From assembly GCA_002385545.1 (NCBI GenBank), contig DGDR01000226.1, positions 1 through 7,711 on the forward strand: a DNA stretch of 7,711 nt, read 5' to 3'. The notes below the pieces were generated by a model. The model was not told the DNA's origin. It searched no databases and worked only from the letters and a program-made list of their open reading frames with translations. Shown here piece by piece: positions 6,748-7,711 of the stretch. Made by a program: the position numbers and the translations under genes. The DNA comes from Clostridium sp. UBA3947. GTDB taxonomy: Bacteria; Bacillota; Clostridia; Clostridiales; Clostridiaceae. The number at the start of each line of letters is the position of its first letter. Position 1 is the stretch's first letter.

Positions 6748-6762
6748 TAAGTGTATCACTTA
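6748..6762 (+). promoter_or_regulatory. Dyad in the leader or promoter region of the carboxyltransferase gene; possible operator
   Basis: TAAGTG, TAT, CACTTA form a perfect 6-3-6 inverted repeat, 12 bases before the AGGAGG site (6775-6780). I could not place a convincing -35/-10 pair around it; TTGTGC (6734-6739) with TTATGA (6760-6765) has a 20-bp spacer and is poor. The compact symmetry suits a dimeric regulator better than an RNA hairpin, because a three-base loop on six AT-rich pairs is weak. Confidence 0.35.
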
Positions 6763-6788
6763 TGAGATGAAAGTAGGAGGCGATATTT

Positions 6789-7711
6789 ATGGAGGGCTTT
6801 GAAGAGTTAAACTTAAGAAGAGCAATTATAAACTCAATTGAAAGCTCTGAGGAGGCAGGGGGTCAAAATAAAAAAACTAAAGCTAGGAAACGAATTGAAA
6901 GCTTACTGGATGATAACTCCTTTGTAGAAATAGGAGCCTTATCTCAGAGCAAGGGAGCTGGTGTAATAACTGGTTATGGTACCATTAACAATAGATTAGC
7001 ATATGTGTATAGTCAGGATATAGCTAAAAGTGGCGGAATTATGAATAGGAGAAATTACGAGAAGATATTAAACATATTAGAGCTTTCCTTGAAAATGGGG
7101 GCCCCAGTAATTCAAATTTTGGATTCAGTAGGGGGAGACATGGAGGAGGGTTTGCAACTCTTGTCTTACTATAGCTCTATATTTAATGTCCAGGCTAAAC
7201 TAACTGGTGTGGTGCCTCAGATTTCCGTAATTTGTGGGTCTTGTGTAGGAGCCGCTGCTTTATCAGCCTGTATAAGTGATGTTGTAATTATGACAAGGGA
7301 AGGAGAATTGGCTCTTAACTCTGCTGAAAGAATTGAAAGAGTCAGTGGTACATATTCAGATTTGAAGGCTTATGCCAAGGGTGACTCAGCAGGAAAAAGT
7401 GGTAGTGCTGAAATTGTAGTAGAAACAGAGGAAGAAGCCCTTGAAATGGCTAGAAGGGTTTTATCATATTTACCGCATAACAATTATGAGCTTCCGAGCT
7501 TTCAGGTTATCCAAGGCGAAGAAAGCCTTAGTGATGAAATAGACAGTTTATATATAGATGGAAAGCTTACATATAAGGAATTATTAGAGTCCATTGCAGA
7601 TAGAGACAGCTTGTTGGAGATTGATAATAGGATGGGTGCCAAAATATATACAGGCTTTATAAAGCTAAGAGGATTAACCTTAGGTGTTATTGCAAGTAAA
7701 GATTCACATCT
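6789..7711 (+). CDS. Divergent acyl-CoA carboxyltransferase family protein (PccB/MmdA-like), 3'-truncated by window
   Basis: The 307 visible residues run off the window end. They match the N-terminal half of biotin-dependent acyl-CoA carboxyltransferases, which move CO2 between carboxybiotin and an acyl-CoA, either in carboxylases or in sodium-pumping decarboxylases. Family landmarks in order are ARKRIESLLDDNSFVEIG (32-49), VITGYGTINNRLAYVYSQD (59-77), KMGAPVIQILDS (102-113), VVPQISVICGSCVGAAALS (141-159) and SYLPHNNYELP (226-236). Several normally conserved spots are changed: the usual DSGGARIQEG reads DSVGGDMEEG (112-121), and the region after the second glycine motif lacks the usual TGP and GGA-type motifs. 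No four-cysteine zinc ribbon is present, so this is not AccD. ATG 6789 is supported by AGGAGG eight bases upstream. Clostridia often carry such a gene beside biotin-carrier and OadG-like genes, which would be outside the window. The family is clear; the substrate is unknown. Confidence 0.8.
   Translation, partial: MEGFEELNLRRAIINSIESSEEAGGQNKKTKARKRIESLLDDNSFVEIGALSQSKGAGVITGYGTINNRLAYVYSQDIAKSGGIMNRRNYEKILNILELSLKMGAPVIQILDSVGGDMEEGLQLLSYYSSIFNVQAKLTGVVPQISVICGSCVGAAALSACISDVVIMTREGELALNSAERIERVSGTYSDLKAYAKGDSAGKSGSAEIVVETEEEALEMARRVLSYLPHNNYELPSFQVIQGEESLSDEIDSLYIDGKLTYKELLESIADRDSLLEIDNRMGAKIYTGFIKLRGLTLGVIASKDSH

Noticed and set aside
6637..6788. A riboswitch or T-box leader before the carboxyltransferase gene
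   Set aside because: No specifier/antiterminator features or known aptamer core were seen; there is only the fhs hairpin and a short dyad.
6789..7711. AccD (acetyl-CoA carboxylase beta subunit)
   Set aside because: The N-terminus lacks the four-cysteine zinc ribbon and instead has the PccB/MmdA-type RIESLLDDNSF opening.

Overview
The window reads as chromosomal housekeeping DNA of an AT-rich, endospore-forming Clostridia-type Firmicute. The evidence is a SpoIIE sporulation phosphatase, heavy use of AGA/AGG, ATA and TTA codons, strong GGAGG-type ribosome binding sites, and the order spoIIE-tilS-hpt-ftsH-fhs. From memory, Clostridium acetobutylicum has this same order; that comparison is established knowledge, not something the window shows. 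All six recognisable genes are on the + strand. No mobile element, CRISPR array, tRNA or rRNA was seen, and no stretch over 300 bases lacks a gene.

Layout: (1) 1-825 is the C-terminal part of spoIIE, whose 5' end lies outside the window; a hairpin overlaps its stop codon. (2) 826-1011 is an intergenic region with a TTGACA/TATAAT promoter driving tilS. (3) tilS (1012-2427, TTG start) and hpt (2428-2967) abut with no spacer, so they form one transcription unit. (4) 2968-3111 holds an imperfect hairpin and a good sigma-A-type promoter whose -10 lies inside an inverted repeat. (5) ftsH runs 3112-4920; its ribosome binding site supports a TTG start at 3112. (6) A 45-bp gap with a second stop-codon hairpin leads to fhs (4966-6636). 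(7) 6637-6788 holds a long stem-loop and a 15-bp dyad. (8) From 6789 to the window end is the first part of a divergent biotin-dependent carboxyltransferase gene.

Functionally, tilS makes the lysidine anticodon of tRNA-Ile2, hpt salvages purine bases, ftsH is the membrane AAA+ zinc protease, and fhs loads formate onto tetrahydrofolate. SpoIIE activates sigma-F in the forespore. In Bacillus subtilis, TilS and HprT have been reported to act together as activators of ftsH, and FtsH has been reported to degrade SpoIIE, so the neighbourhood may be regulatory as well as historical. The carboxyltransferase at the end looks like a separate unit with its own leader.

I do not see a clearly new system. 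The most unusual items are the carboxyltransferase with altered catalytic-region motifs, the pair of near-identical stop-codon hairpins that differ by a compensatory base-pair change, and two dyads in promoter or leader regions.
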